Assembly (NCBI GenBank): GCA_036346405.1
Contig: CM070546.1
Location: forward strand, 93,370,955 to 93,434,954
Reading direction: 5' to 3'
DNA length: 64,000 nt
From: Phyllostachys edulis
Taxonomy: Eukaryota > Streptophyta > Magnoliopsida > Poales > Poaceae
Under the pieces are notes generated by a model, which saw only the letters and a list, made by a program, of their open reading frames with translations, was not told the origin of the DNA and did not search any database. Within the stretch, counting starts at the first letter, position 1. Every line of letters begins with the position of its first letter. The position numbers and the translations under genes were made by a program. Shown in pieces: positions 11,653 to 23,998 of this stretch.

Positions 11653-13560
11653 AGCAGCCGACATCTGAGAGCTAATGATTAAATATCAATATGTGCATTA
11701 TGTTAGTTGATATTGTCCATAGTTTTAAATTCTTGAGCATGTTTTCTTGTTTATATGTTATAAGGAATAATTTTGTGATGTTAAAATCATTTCTATTGTT
11801 TATAAAGCTTGCTAGAATCGTGCTTTTATGTCATTATTTATTTTTGAAATTGTTCTAAAATATTTGCTAGATCCGCAATTACTTTAACAGTTCCCCGAAA
11901 GGTGAATCGAGCCCAATTGTCTTCCAACTGCGATTTCTTAAAAAATATATATATCAGTATTTCGTCAATCCAAACTTGCTGTATTATGTTATTAGCTTTG
12001 CCTAGGTGAGGTAGGTAGGCAGGCAGAGGTAGGTCAGTCTACGCCGTTGTCCCTGCCTGATGTAATTAACATACCGTCATCTTGTGATTAGCTTGCAAGG
12101 AAGGTCTCTCTCTCTCGCAACCTTGCGACTTGGCGAATGCAAAGCGAAGCAACTAACCAACCGAACGATCGAGTACTAACTTTGGTTGATTGGTCTTCGT
12201 CGTACTTATTACTTGTATAAACCTCAGAAAAGTTGCATGGAATTTTCATTCCTATGTGCAATTGTGCATGTATACTGATCCGGATTCTCTACTGTAACGA
12301 GCATATGAACAGTATAAAACAGTGGTGTTATAGCAGTCGTACACATAGTGCCAATTTTACTGTAGCAAAGCCTGTGGCTTTTTATCAAATGTAGAGATCG
12401 TCTTCTAATACCGAGTACTATAGATCCACTGCATTAAGAGCTTGATGCACACATCCATTTCCGGGCTATGTTTGCGGTCGTCACAACGTCCAACTGAGAT
12501 GAGATCGATCGCCTAGCTTGCCGGACAATTATGTGCCGGGAAGTATATACTGTCTGAAAATAAAAGCAGGCAGGAATACGAGAATAAAAAATCAAGAGAG
12601 CTTTCTTGTAGATGGATGAATCAAGAGAGGCAAGAGACCAGGTAGAGAGGGACCAAACAAGTATAAAAAAGTATCATTAGTGATTTAAGATATGGTGACT
12701 CCCATGAGTATATTGGTCGGCATATTTTTTTCAAAACGAGTATATCGGCCGGCTTAGTTAGACAAAAGACTTTAAACGTTCTTATTCCACCATATCATGT
12801 TTACATCCAATTCGTTTCCCCTTAAACTAATGAAATATTTCTTTGAATTTCACATCATTTAGGTGCTGAAAAGGAACGGGGTTGCCCTATCTTTTATTGC
12901 TTCAGGAGTCAACGTGGACGACGGTTTCTCCCATCCTCTTTTTCTTTATTATCTTCCAGGACGACAAGAAAACAAACCTCCTTACAAAGGACTAGAACAA
13001 AGTGCAAACCACTCTTTATCATTGCCTTTGCCCCATAAATTAATCAATTAGACTTTTAGCTGTGAATTTTGAATATATTCATCACCCATCTAATTTGTGT
13101 GGTGCATCTAGTACAAGGAGCAATGCTTGCATAGCACCTAAGTGAACCAATTGGGAGTTAACTGGCTGTAATACATGAAGACACTTGATTGTCCTAGAAG
13201 ATCTAAGTCTCAAAATCCAATCCCAATGAACATGTGGACTATGCAATAATTTCTTTATAAGAAGTTGTCGGTACCAAAATTCTGTGATTTGATCTCGTGA
13301 TCTCCTTTGTCTTTGCCCTCTTCTTTCAGATGTGAGATGTGTAATGTAACCATCTATGTTGCTACGATTACAGCTATGAAAGACTTATGTTATACATGGA
13401 TACATACAACGCATACATTTCTTTTTTAACTTGATACATTCAATGCATACCTGCCAAGAATAGCAAGAGACGGTGGGTTTTCCATTTTTTTCCAATTGGC
13501 GGGTGGTGGTGGAAAGGGGGAGAGGAGCGAGAGAAGGGAAGGGGGAATAATAAAAAGGAA
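11653..13560. other. intergenic DNA upstream of the PTI1-like gene
   Basis: No credible gene. The stretch has short stacked GGTAGGTAGGCAGGC repeats near 12010 and AT-rich sequence. The proximal promoter should lie at its right end: an A-rich run AATAATAAAAAGG near 13544 is the best TATA-like candidate, but no element can be assigned firmly. Confidence 0.5.
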
Positions 13561-13589
13561 ACGGCCGAAACAAAGAAAGAAACCAACAA

Positions 13590-14348
13590 GCAACAAGAGG
13601 CAGAGGCAGAGGCAAGGCAGCCATCGGGGGAAGGGGAAGGAAGGGCGAGGAAGGCCGCGTCGTGTTCCTCGTCCCCCTCTCCTCTCTCTCTCTCCCTCCA
13701 TCGCCTTCTCATTGTTCTCGATTCGATTCAATATTTCAGTTCGATTCTCCCCAGGAACAAGAAGAGGAAAGAAGGAAAGGTACTGCCTTTGTTCTTGTTC
13801 TTGTTCTTGTTCTTGTTGTCTTTTTTTTTTTCATTTTGGTCGTGCATGCGAACTGGTGAATTCTTCCGGTTCTTATCTCATGTGCAACGATCCTTCGATT
13901 CAAGTTTTGGCTATTTTCTCTTCTTGTTTGGGTGTGTGGAATTATTGCCATCGGTTTTGGCGATCAACCCTCGATCTGGCCGGCCAAAAAAAAAGAAAGG
14001 GAAAGATATAACCGGTCGGTTCGTGAAACGGTGCAACGAAGATGTCCAAGAACGAGTCCCCTGTTTCGTCTTTCGATTCCTGTTCTTGTTTTTTCTTGCG
14101 ATGGGCGAAAAAAGCTGGTGCAATTCGTCGCATGGCAAATGCTGCCAGTGCTTGATATCGTCGTCGGATGTCGATTTTTTTTAAGAACCATCTTTCCTGC
14201 CAAGAATAAAGAAGGGTGTTAAAGGAATTTTTGTCAGATTCTTTTAAAATATTTGGTTGGATTAAGGATTTAATGTCAGATTCATGCAATCTGTTTTACA
14301 CGTCTGGATTAAATATCGAGTGATTGAAATGTATACTGTTTCTTGAAG
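13590..14348 (+). other. 5' UTR exon and 5' UTR intron of the PTI1-like gene
   Basis: An untranslated first exon ends at 13779 (AAAG|GTACTG) and the next exon begins at 14349 (TTGAAG|GTTAGGG), 11 bases before the start codon. The exon is purine-rich then C/T-rich (CTCTCTCTCTCCC near 13682), typical of plant 5' UTRs. The intron carries a hexanucleotide microsatellite, GTTCTT, about four and a half copies at 13791-13816. The exon's left edge is a guess; splice sites are inferred from sequence only. Confidence 0.55.
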
Positions 14349-14359
14349 GTTAGGGAACG

Positions 14360-17300
14360 ATGGGATGCTTTTCATGCTGCGGAGCGGATGATGCTGGCAA
14401 GAGGAAGAAGCACGATGATCCCTATGTTCCGGTCCCTGCTCCAGGTTGTTAATTCTCTATTTATTTGATCACTTGTTGCTCATGGTTGCAAATATTATTT
14501 TGCATATACAAAGAAAGCTGTAGTTACAGACGTCAGGTGGATTACTCAACTAGCTACCTAAATAGGTACATTGACACAAAGATGTTGAACATTGCTTAAT
14601 TAGGAGGGCTCAATATTTCTTTGAGATCACATTTGTAACCTTTAAACATTGGATCTGTATGCTAACAAAATTACTCTATAGAATCAACTTATTAACAATT
14701 TTATGATCTTTTTTTCCCTCTCCTAAATGCTTTGTCATTTGATTCTCTCTTTCAAAGATCGCTGTAGTTAATAGAAGTTGTCTTACTCCCAGTATGTCGA
14801 TTGAGGGATCTTAGAAAAGCATGTAAATTGATGAGCGCTGATCTAACCAGTTGGTTGCTTCCAAATTTTGCGAACTGCTTGCCAACTATCTTGACTGTGG
14901 TATTAAGGGTTTTGTTGTGCCCTGTGGCACAATTACCTTACTGGCCTTAACAAATAGGGTGCGGCTACCTCACGCTATACCGTCGAGGAGTCTTTTCAAC
15001 GGTATAGCATCTAGCCATTGGTTCCTCCGTCGCGTGCGCAGGAGCGATACTCCTTCTCCCCGACCGCTGCAGCTCCTTGCCCCTACTCCCCCCCCCCCTC
15101 CTCCCCCACCAACGGCGACCTCGCTGCCGTCTCCCCTTCCCCCGCCCAACCTAACATTCTCGAGCACCAACGCCTTGCCTTGCCGTGCCTCTCTCCACCA
15201 CCGCCCACCGCCCGGCCTCCCTCCGCCGCCGACCACCGCCTGGCCTTCCTCTACAACTAGAGGGAATGGTGAACCAGTCAGTAGCAGCGGATCCACCGCT
15301 CCTCTCACCGGAGATCTGAAGCAGACCTCAGGGTGAAGCAACAAGGAGCCAGGAAAGAGAGGCGTCAGGGATGGGGCCGCCGGTGAGGAGGATCTCTACA
15401 CATCGGCTTGTCATCGTGCCACACGCCAGTCGCTATGCTCGCTTCGAAAGCATTAGCAAAGAGAGCGAGAGGAAGAATGGGGAATTGGGGATTGCTCATG
15501 GGCTATATCGCTCGCTTCAGAAGCATTATGATGCGTGTTACAACGGCGCATCGAACGGCCGTTCCCTATTCCATCGTTTTGGAGGGGAACGGTATACCGT
15601 TCTGTAGTATTTCTCTAACAAATAACATGTTTTTATTCAAATTTCTCGAATAATTTGACTCGATGCAAATCTAAACTATATGTTAAAATATGCATCTTTA
15701 TTGCGCCAAGTGGTACCACTGAAAAACAAGAGTTTCCTGAGCACCTTAGCATATTGTAAATTTTATTTCAGTTTTTCCAAATGCAGGTAGTAACTATGGA
15801 CATAGCCGGCCCCCAGCCCCTACCCCAGCCACGCCCACACACAGAACTCAGCCAATTGCAGTACCAGCCATTCCCCTGGATGAAATGAAGGAAATAACCA
15901 ATAACTTCAGCAATGATGCCCTTATAGGAGAGGGCTCATACGCCAGAGTTTTCTTTGGTGTGCTGAAAGATGGCAAAAAATCTGCTGTGAAGAAGCTCGA
16001 CTCCAGCAAACAGCCTGATCAAGAATTCCTTGTGCAGGTTCTGGCCCTTTTTCCTTCTTTTTCATCTAATATCTCTTCATGTAAATTTACGTGCCCCAAC
16101 GGATTGCCTTCTCACTTCCATTTCTGTTGCAGGTTTCAGCCGTTTCAAGACTGAAGCATGACAATGTTGTCCAACTTATTGGATACTGTGCTGAAGGGAG
16201 CACCCGTGTTCTTGCTTATGAGTGTGCAACAAGGGGCTCCTTACATGATATTCTCCACGGTAAGGAACAATAAGCCTTCTATTTCCTTTAACTCTTAGTT
16301 TGTTGCATTCTGATGTGCTTCATGAAAGCAGATATCTACTTACTTAAAATTGTTAGATGGAGAGGGAGAATGCAAATGTAAATGGTTCAATTTATTGTAA
16401 TAGCCCAAGGGGCAATATATAGTAAAATGACATACACAAGAGTAAACCCTAGACTAGGAGTGGAATAGCACAAATACCCCCCCAAAAAAAAAAAAGAAGG
16501 CATATGCAATAACATTGCATTTGTAAGGGTTGACACAAAAATAGGGAAAATTCAAAGTTTGAGTTTTTATAATGTTGTCGTAGCATGCACCTTTTGGAAC
16601 ATATATCGAGTATCAAAAGATCTTCTTTCATCCGACAAGGTACAAGGTGCAAGGACTGAGAAAGTAGAGGCAACTGGGAGCAAAGTTGACCGCGGCAATA
16701 CGCTGAAGAAAATAATAAAACTGACAGGAATAGAGAGAGCTGTCAAATCAAGGCGAAGAGAAATAAATAGAAGTATGGTAGCACAGATCAAAGCCTGAGA
16801 CAGCGGCGGCGCAATACACAAGAAGAGCAACGGAGGCGCTGTGTAGAAGAAGCTCGGCGGCCTTAGAAGCTTGGGGCGGCGGCTCAGAGAAAAGCGACGG
16901 CATCATAATGACTTCTACAATCTGCAACGGTTCATAGAGAAGAGCGGCAGCTGCTGCCATGCAAAAGGGAAGGAGTGGGTCAGGAAGCAATCGGCTGACC
17001 GACAAGGGCTTTATGAACTAGCACGGCTTAAACAACCTCAAAGATAGAGTGTTACGGACTTAGATAGACTCAAAGGAGTAGCAGATACTAGCAGCACTAC
17101 TCTTTAACAGTGGAATAAGCTACAAGATGCTGGAGCCAAAGAAGTCGAAGCAACAGCCAAAGCCAGCTGTACCTAGAGAAGTTGGAGCCATATCAGCCGA
17201 AGTAGAGCTGTTAGAGAATCCAGAGTCGGTGAAGCCGGAGCGGCTCCAGCTAGATCGGGTTATAAACCAGATCTCACTCTGTTCTCCCTCTCCCTCTCTT

Positions 17301-20300
17301 TCTTCCCTGTCACCAGCAGTGGCCGGCGGTAGAGTTGCTTCCACGCCACCCGGAGGCTCGCCCCCTCCCCAGCCTCCGCCGACTGGTACCGCTTCCGCCC
17401 CTCAGAGACGTTGGCGCTCGGGGCTACACGCGCATGGAAAGGCGGATCCCGCCTGTGAGGGCCTGACAGGTACTCAACTGTCGAACCTAGGAGTAACACC
17501 CCCAGATTCTCTGTGTATTCTACACTATTCCCTAGAACAGTAGCTAGTATACACAGTAAACAAATATGGTAACATTCACATCTCATATAATTTTATTAAT
17601 AACTATCAGAGTTTTACAAGAATGACTTACAAGCCAACAATAAAAGAACACAACGAAAAACAAAGTAGTAGTAGGGCCCAGCAAATCTGACACAGGCAAT
17701 CAACTGGGGTAGTGACCTAGTCGTCGAGATCCTTAGCAGTTACGAAGTTCTCCTCTAAACAACATTTTATTAAGCAAGGGTGAGTACAAAATAATACTTC
17801 GCAAGTTACGCCCATAACAGAGTTAATGTATGCATGCATATTATTAAAGGAAGACTTATAGGGTTACTTGTGCAAAAGTAGTATTTGATATTTTAAATAC
17901 AATAGCTAAGTTCAAAAGCTCAGGTTTTACAATATCAAAAAATTGAGTTTAAATGAATTAATAAATCTTAGTGTAGGCACCAACCTAATACTAACTTAAA
18001 CATGGGCACCAACCCCGAGCTTCAACCCACGATTTTCTCATGGACACTCATCCATGTCATAAACCATTTTGTAATACATTTTAAAAAGAAAACCAAAGTC
18101 TAACTTTAAGTGGCTTTGCTCAGCACATCCGTGACCATGGACACGACTATTCGAATACTTTTACACTCTGTAGAGGTTGTGTAACTTTACCCACAAAAGA
18201 TAATCAGCTTATAATGTTCATCGGTGTGCGACTAAGTGATTATCACGAGATCTTTACAATGTGCCAATCCAAAGTTATGCCCACTAAGGTTTCACTTCCA
18301 TTGGGCTAACCACCCGCCGAAAGCCCCCTCTTACGCCAAGTGAGAATACTATGTAACCGATATCCGCACATCAAAACGACACAACTAACAGTGAAACGTT
18401 GCAAATTATTTAGCATAGTCTGTCCCATTCCAGACTTCTGGTAGTACGGAGGGGCTTTGCAAGATGTGGCTTGAAGACCGGCCCTTAACTAACTTGTGCA
18501 ACTTTCAGAAAAACCCTAGTCTCGATCATTGAAATGAATCGACCTTGTGCATTGACTTGCACCATCCTAGCATCTATTTCACCCAAGTATAAACCAGTTT
18601 TTATTTTATTTTGCTTTTCAAATTATTTTGTAAATTTCTATGGCATACCAATGTCATAGACATATTTTTAAACCATAGTTGAATCTTTGGCTAATATTCC
18701 CAAATCAAGTATTTCGGGTCTAAGCATGACTAAGCATAATTTTTCCCAAAATATTCTAGTCCATACTATTGTACCAACTAGATTTTATCTAAAGTAACAA
18801 TGTATGATTATTTCAATGTCAAAGCTGGCCATACAATTGTATATGATTATTTCAATGTCAAAGCTGGCCATACAATTGTATTGGGATTAACTAAAATTTT
18901 TAAAACAGTAATTTAAATTACATTGAATATAAATAAGTATGCAATAATAATTTAAAACAGAATGTAAATAATTGAAAATATTGGGATCAAATATGATCAA
19001 AGGATGTAACTTGTCTTGCTCAATTAATTGTTGTTTTGAAACAGCGTAGAAATCTGGCTCTCCGGAGACGTTGAAATCTATACGCGAAAACAAGCTAATT
19101 TTTTTAAAAAAAATCAAATAAACTCTAAATTAAATAATTTTAATATATTTGGATAGATTAGGATTTTAGATGAATTTAGAAATTTGAATCACTGGAATCG
19201 GAGCTCGGACAAAGGAGAACGAGCTCTTAGTAGATTTGATTTCACATTAAATGATAAAAAGGAATTTTCTGAATTTGTAGAATTAAATTTCTAAACGAAA
19301 ATATAATTATTGCACAAGCATGACATCAATGAAGGGATTTAATTTTTGGTAAAATTATTTTTCTAAAGGAAAATTAGATTGAGCCACTGACATGTGGGCC
19401 CGGATCTATGCACAGCACCAATTGCCACGCAATCAACCACGCGCTCGATGATGGGGCTAACACGCGGCGGCCACGTGGGCGTTGGCTCTTAGGTGGCCAT
19501 GACGTGGCATGCCACGTCGGCATAGGATAGCGACGACGCTCGGGGACCAATGGTCCCGACAAATAGCGACGCGGCGGCGGGCGACGAGGTGTGCGTCGGA
19601 GAGAGGGAGTGAAGGGGAATTCAATGCGCACAGTTTCCTCGCTTGGGTGCGAAGGCCGATGACGAGGATGGAGAGGCGGTGGCGCGATTGGGCTCACGGC
19701 GGTGTGGGTGCTCTGGCAATGTCGAGGGTAGCACCGGGTAGAACACACGAAGGCAAAGCTGAAGTGTGTATGTTGTTGCCGAAGACCCTTTGACGACAGT
19801 GGAAACAACTATGGAAACGCTTGCGGGCCGATGAGGGGAAACTCGAAATCCTACGAGATGAAAGGGAGAGGGAAGTGGCGCTTTGGGTGGATGGTTGAGT
19901 GAAGAAACGGGCACCAGATACTTCCTTTTATAGGGACGGGGGGAGCACGGGGAAAGGAGATCGTCCGGCGAGGGTTGCGACGGTCGTTGCGCAATCACGG
20001 CGTAAGTGTGCGTAAAGAAGGGGAAAACAGTCAAAATGAGTTCGGCGGAGTTAGAGGTATTAAATGCTCACAAATGCACGAGAAAAGGGGGAGTAAAACG
20101 CAGGCATTCGAAGCTTGCGGGCGTTAGCGATCAGGTGCGAGGAAGAAGGAGGAGGCTGGCGGGTGAGGCCAGGGTGGAAGTGAGAGAGAGAAGGGCGGGG
20201 GAGACGTGGTGTGGACGAGTGGGGCTCGATGGCAGAGAGAGAAGGGAAGGAGGGGAGTTGGCCTGAGCGCCTTGGAGGAAGCAGTGGCCCAAGGGAGGAG

Positions 20301-22545
20301 GAGAGAGAGGGATGGGCTGGACCGAAAGAAAGAGAAATGGGTCGAGAGAGATGGGTTTCAGCCAGAGAGGATTAGGGGAGTTTAAATTGATTTCCGATTT
20401 CAGAAAAAGCAACAAATAAAAATGACTTTTAGAAAAATAGCAAATAGAGTTTACAAAATCTAGAAAAATTCACATAAATTCCCTAAATTATGTTGAACTT
20501 AAAGAAATTATTTCTAACTTAAAGTTGGTTTAAATTTTTGTGCATAAATTATTTTTAACTTCAAAATAATAGGGAAAAACCTTTTTAACTCTAGAAAATC
20601 CAAGGAAATTAAATAAATTTTTTCTTTTAACTTTAAAATCCAGGAAAACCAAAAAAAACTCTTTTAAATTTCAGAAAATCCAATAAAATAACAAATTTAA
20701 TATTAATAGTATTTTTTTCAATTCATTTTAGTAATAGAACTTTGGGGTGTTACATCCACCTCCGACGATGATGCTAACACGTACGAAGACGAGGACGACC
20801 TGGAGCCAGGAGGTGGCGATGCGGGCTCGGGCAGCCGAGCGGAGCTCGAGCTCGGGGCCGTGGAAGGCTCGGGGGAGCGTCGGGGAGATTGGAGTGGCGG
20901 CCAGATCCGGAGGCGGCGGCGGCGATGAGGACTGCTTGCTGCTGGACAAACTACAACTAAGAGGTGCCTGCCCCTAGGAGTGGAAATTGCTCCTCCCGAG
21001 GGCAGCGGCAGCGAAAGAGTATAGAGGCTAGGATTTGAACCTTAGCTCTAACATCATGTTAGATGGAGAGGGAGAGTGCAAATATGAATGGTTCAATCTA
21101 TTACAATAGCCTAAGGGGCAATATATAGTATAAGGACAAACAAGAGTAAACCCTAGACTAGAAGTGGAATACCACAAATACTCTTAACAAAAATGACATT
21201 AGACACGATGATATAAGATACCATTTCGAATCGATCCCATTGATGTGGCTAATGTATGAGCCGATCAAGCTTGCCAAGCAAAGCTGATGTGGTACTTGTT
21301 TATTATCGCAGGTAAAAAGGGTGTCAAGGGAGCCCAGCCAGGGCCAGTTCTACCATGGATGCAGCGAGTGAAGATTGCCTTAAGTGCCGCAAAAGGGCTT
21401 GAGTTCCTCCACGAGAAGGCAGAGCCTCGTGTCGTCCACCGCGACATCAAGTCTAGCAACATACTGCTCTTTGACAACGATGTTGCAAAGATAGGCGACT
21501 TCGATGTCTCCAATCAGGCCCCTGACATGGCCGCACGCCTTCACTCTACTCGTGTTCTTGGCACCTTCGGTTACCATGCACCTGAGTATGCAACCAAACA
21601 TTTCATTGCTTCCATATTCAGCTAGGCATGGAAAATGAAATATTCTCTCTTACTTGCTATTTCCTTCTGGGTTTTGTTAGGTATGCGATGACTGGACAGC
21701 TTAGCACAAAGAGCGATGTGTACAGCTTTGGAGTTGTGTTGTTGGAGCTTTTAACTGGTCGCAAACCGGTTGATCATACACTACCCCGCGGCCAGCAGAG
21801 CCTCGTGACATGGGTATGGATGGACCTTTTCACTGTTCATGAAAATTCTCTTAGTTCTTGACAAATATGAAACAAAACAAACTAACAAAGCAACTCAACT
21901 GTTGATTATATGCAGGCTACACCAAGGCTTAGTGAAGACAAGGTGAGGCAATGCGTGGATCCAAGGCTTGAAGACGAATACCCTCCAAAGGCTGTTGCCA
22001 AGGTAAAAAAAAGCTACTGTGCTTCAGCGGGAATACACTTGTGAGCGGTATGCCTATACCTTGAGTTGGACTAGTTTTTAAACATAATTTCGTTCCAGTT
22101 GAATTACATATAGAAAAGCTTATTAAGAAAAACACACTCCTTTGTCAAATTGCGCAGCTTTGTTATAATACCGAAAAGTACACCTGAAAACTGAAATTTC
22201 AAAGCATAGTAGGTATTCTGCTTAGAGAAGCATGGCAAAAGAGTACTACCCTTGAAAGATGTGTAGTAATGTTCCTTAAGGAGTACAAATATCTAATCAC
22301 AAAATATTTCTTGGTTTTCAAATTACTGGTGTCAAGTATCGACCACAATTATGAATTATGTTTGTCGTGATTCTTACCTAATTTTGGCAAAACAGATGGC
22401 TGCTGTGGCCGCCCTGTGCGTGCAGTACGAGGCGGACTTCCGGCCCAACATGAGCATCGTCGTCAAGGCTCTGAGCCCATTGCTGCACAGCCGGTCGAGC
22501 AACCGCCCAGCCGCCGCCGCTGCCAGCGAGGGATCTGGAATGTGA
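14360..22545 (+). CDS. PTI1: PTI1-like receptor-like cytoplasmic kinase (seven coding exons)
   Basis: Ser/Thr protein kinase of the PTI1 family (RLCK VIII), which acts downstream of membrane receptors and AGC kinases such as OXI1 in immune and oxidative signalling. Exons: 14360-14444, 15787-16037, 16133-16259, 21312-21585, 21681-21813, 21916-22002, 22396-22545; all junctions are GT/AG and in frame, giving 368 residues, the usual length. The N-terminus MGCFSCCG suits myristoylation and palmitoylation, so plasma-membrane anchoring is likely. Seen: proline-rich linker (37-59), glycine loop GEGSYARV (76-83), catalytic Lys97, HRD (197-199), DFD in place of DFG (217-219), which is normal for PTI1 kinases, and APE (244-246). 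Thr234 in HSTRV matches the activation-loop site known from tomato Pti1. Cys143 in YEC replaces the usual Tyr. The first donor (GTTGTT) is weak. Intron 3 is about 5.05 kb because of transposons. Nothing suggests the gene is dead. Confidence 0.93.
14957..15615. mobile_element. small Mutator-like element in coding intron 1 of the PTI1-like gene
   Basis: Perfect 9-bp duplications, taacaaata, flank it at 14948-14956 and 15616-15624. The ends form degenerate inverted repeats whose clearest part is CG(C/G)TATACCGT about 18 bases in from each end. The interior (15030-15420) is C-rich with long open frames, foreign to the AT-rich intron, as in Pack-MULEs. No transposase and no recognisable donor gene. 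It lies wholly within the intron (14445-15786). Confidence 0.8.
17479..20754 (-). mobile_element. gypsy solo LTR (3276 bp) nested in TRIM-like element A
   Basis: On the + strand it runs TGTCGAACC ... GGGGTGTTACA. Flanking 5-bp sequences are tcaac (17474-17478) and tccac (20755-20759), a duplication with one mismatch. It shares with the other long gypsy LTRs the block around 18161-18205 (ACACTCTGTAGAGGTTG, TTTACCCACAA), a GTACTCACCCTTGCTTA-like sequence (17775-17795, - strand) and a GC-rich middle (19370-20350). No internal genes, so it is a solo LTR left by recombination. The short frames in it are not genes. Confidence 0.85.
21031..21056 (-). other. tRNA-iMet primer-binding site of TRIM-like element A
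   Basis: The 26 bases next to the right LTR resemble the 3' end of initiator tRNA-Met well beyond the usual 12 bases, including a TTGAACC-like T-arm part followed by GCTCTAACATCA. On the - strand this is the primer-binding site after the 5' LTR. A few mismatches show decay. Confidence 0.75.
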
Positions 22546-23306
22546 CACACCGTCTTCCCCGACGATTGCATGTGAAGTGATTTTGTGATGACATGACGAT
22601 GGATTCAAAGACCTGGTGACGAGTGGGCTAGCTTCTTGCCGAAATCTTGTGGGGTGGTGTTGTGTGTGACTGACAAGAGAGTTTGCTGCCATCTTCTTCC
22701 CGGCCTCAGGCATGTACTGTACACTGTCGCGATCCCTGCATCATGTGTGCCTCTCTCTCGACCTCCAGTAGTGAGCAATGGAAGATACACTTCTTGTTTG
22801 GTCACTTCTGGAATGCACAATCCAACGCACTTGGCTTCCATTGGCACCTGTTTTTCCCCCTTAATGTTGAGCACTTTGCAAGAGGCAACAATAGCTCAGC
22901 AGCACCTTCGCAATCAAGACAAGAGGATCTCTAGCATGGTCAAAAAGAGAGAGGGTCTCTAGGTTTTTACTACTTAAAAGGTTAACAGAGAAGAAATAAT
23001 TGCGAATTAAAGCCACCGCGCGCGCGCCTGACTCCGTCATCCCACGGAGCTTCTGTGCGCACCCGAAGCCATCGCACGCTGCGAGCGAGCCCGTGGTGGA
23101 TGTAGTTCGAATTGGATCCATCATTGACTTGTTTGCATGTGGAACGGCACATTTTAGACCAGGAAGGGACGAATTTGCTGATGAGCTGCTAGTTTTTTTT
23201 TTCTTTTTGAATTTTAGGACAGCAGCTCTGCCGTTCACTGTTAGAACTGTTAGAAGGAGGTGAGCACGAGCGCCGAGCCGAGGCGAGGGTACAACGCGGG
23301 CACCTA
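22546..23306. other. 3' UTR of the PTI1-like gene and short intergenic gap
   Basis: The first 300-350 bases after the stop codon at 22543-22545 are probably 3' UTR; no clear AATAAA signal was found, as is usual in plants. Beyond about 22900 the sequence is anonymous, with a CGCGCGCGC run at 23018-23026, and ends at the hAT-type element. Confidence 0.5.
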
Positions 23307-23639
23307 GCCATGAGTAGAGGTGTAAACAGAGTGGATACGGACGGATAATGCTCATCTCGTATCTTTTTCTATATTTTTTCTCGGGTTCAGAATCAGACAC
23401 GAACAGTGCCGGATACGAATACGAATGTAGACAGTCTCGGTCACGAATACAGAGCAAATACAAGCCAAACCGAATACGGATTGTCTCGGTCACGAATACT
23501 TATTCGGATATTGCGCGAAAATAGAAACAATATATGTCGCACAAATAAAGATCAATCAACCGTACTACATGTCCAAAATGCAACTAGATAAGTAGTTTAA
23601 CAAGCAAATTTAAATACATCACACGATAATAAAGGGTGG

Positions 23640-23998
23640 TTAACTCAGTCCCCGTTATTTTGGACCATATCAAATTTGCGAACGGATCGATGAAGTGGCT
23701 TATCGTCTATGTCTTCCTCCCGGTGCGCGCATTCATGATGTTTTTCATGTCGGGCTCTTTAAAGTTTTTCATGGTACACCACCTACGACACCGCCAAGTC
23801 CGCCGGAGTTATCTCATGGTCGTGCAATTCCAACGCCTGCGGAGGCGTTTAAAGGGCAGCTTTATTGAGGCATTTGGCAGGTTCTCATCGCTTGGAAAGG
23901 ATTGCCGCATTTTGAGGCCACATGGGAGACTTTTTCTGAGTTCAATAGTCTTTACCCGGATTTTTAGCTCGAGGACGAGCTGTTTCCGCAGGGGAAGA
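23640..23998 (+). pseudogene. Ty3/gypsy polyprotein C-terminus (nested fragment)
   Basis: The frame through about 23639-23995 reads the end of a gypsy pol: SPRYFGPYQI, ERIDEVAYRL, LPPGARIHDVFHVGLFK, then WKGLPHFEATWE (about 23893-23930), the heart of a chromodomain. Stops at about 23869 and 23967 disable it. Everything upstream of pol is missing. A 3' LTR follows immediately. It was carried in, or inserted into, the hAT-type element. Confidence 0.8.

Larger units (their letters stand above)
16351..21189 (-). mobile_element. TRIM-like LTR element A in intron 3 of the PTI1-like gene
   Basis: Direct terminal repeats of about 133 bp (16351 to about 16480, and 21057-21189) begin TGTTAGATGGAGAGGGAG; the right copy ends CTTAACA. 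The 5-bp duplication aaaat flanks both sides (16346-16350, 21190-21194). The primer-binding region at 21031-21056 and the C-run at about 16479 (a G-rich polypurine tract on the - strand) set the orientation as minus, antisense to the gene. Without the nested solo LTR it is about 1.56 kb with no gag or pol, hence a non-autonomous TRIM-like element. It is a sister of the element at 31698-33145. Confidence 0.9.

Noticed and set aside
21031..21056. Possible tRNA-Met gene fragment
   Set aside because: The similarity stops at the LTR edge and sits exactly where a primer-binding site belongs; no acceptor-stem partner or anticodon arm is present.
16351..21189. Region between PTI1 exons 3 and 4 as the boundary of two genes
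   Set aside because: The reading frame and kinase motifs continue exactly across the intron, and the insert is fully explained by a TRIM-like element with a nested solo LTR.
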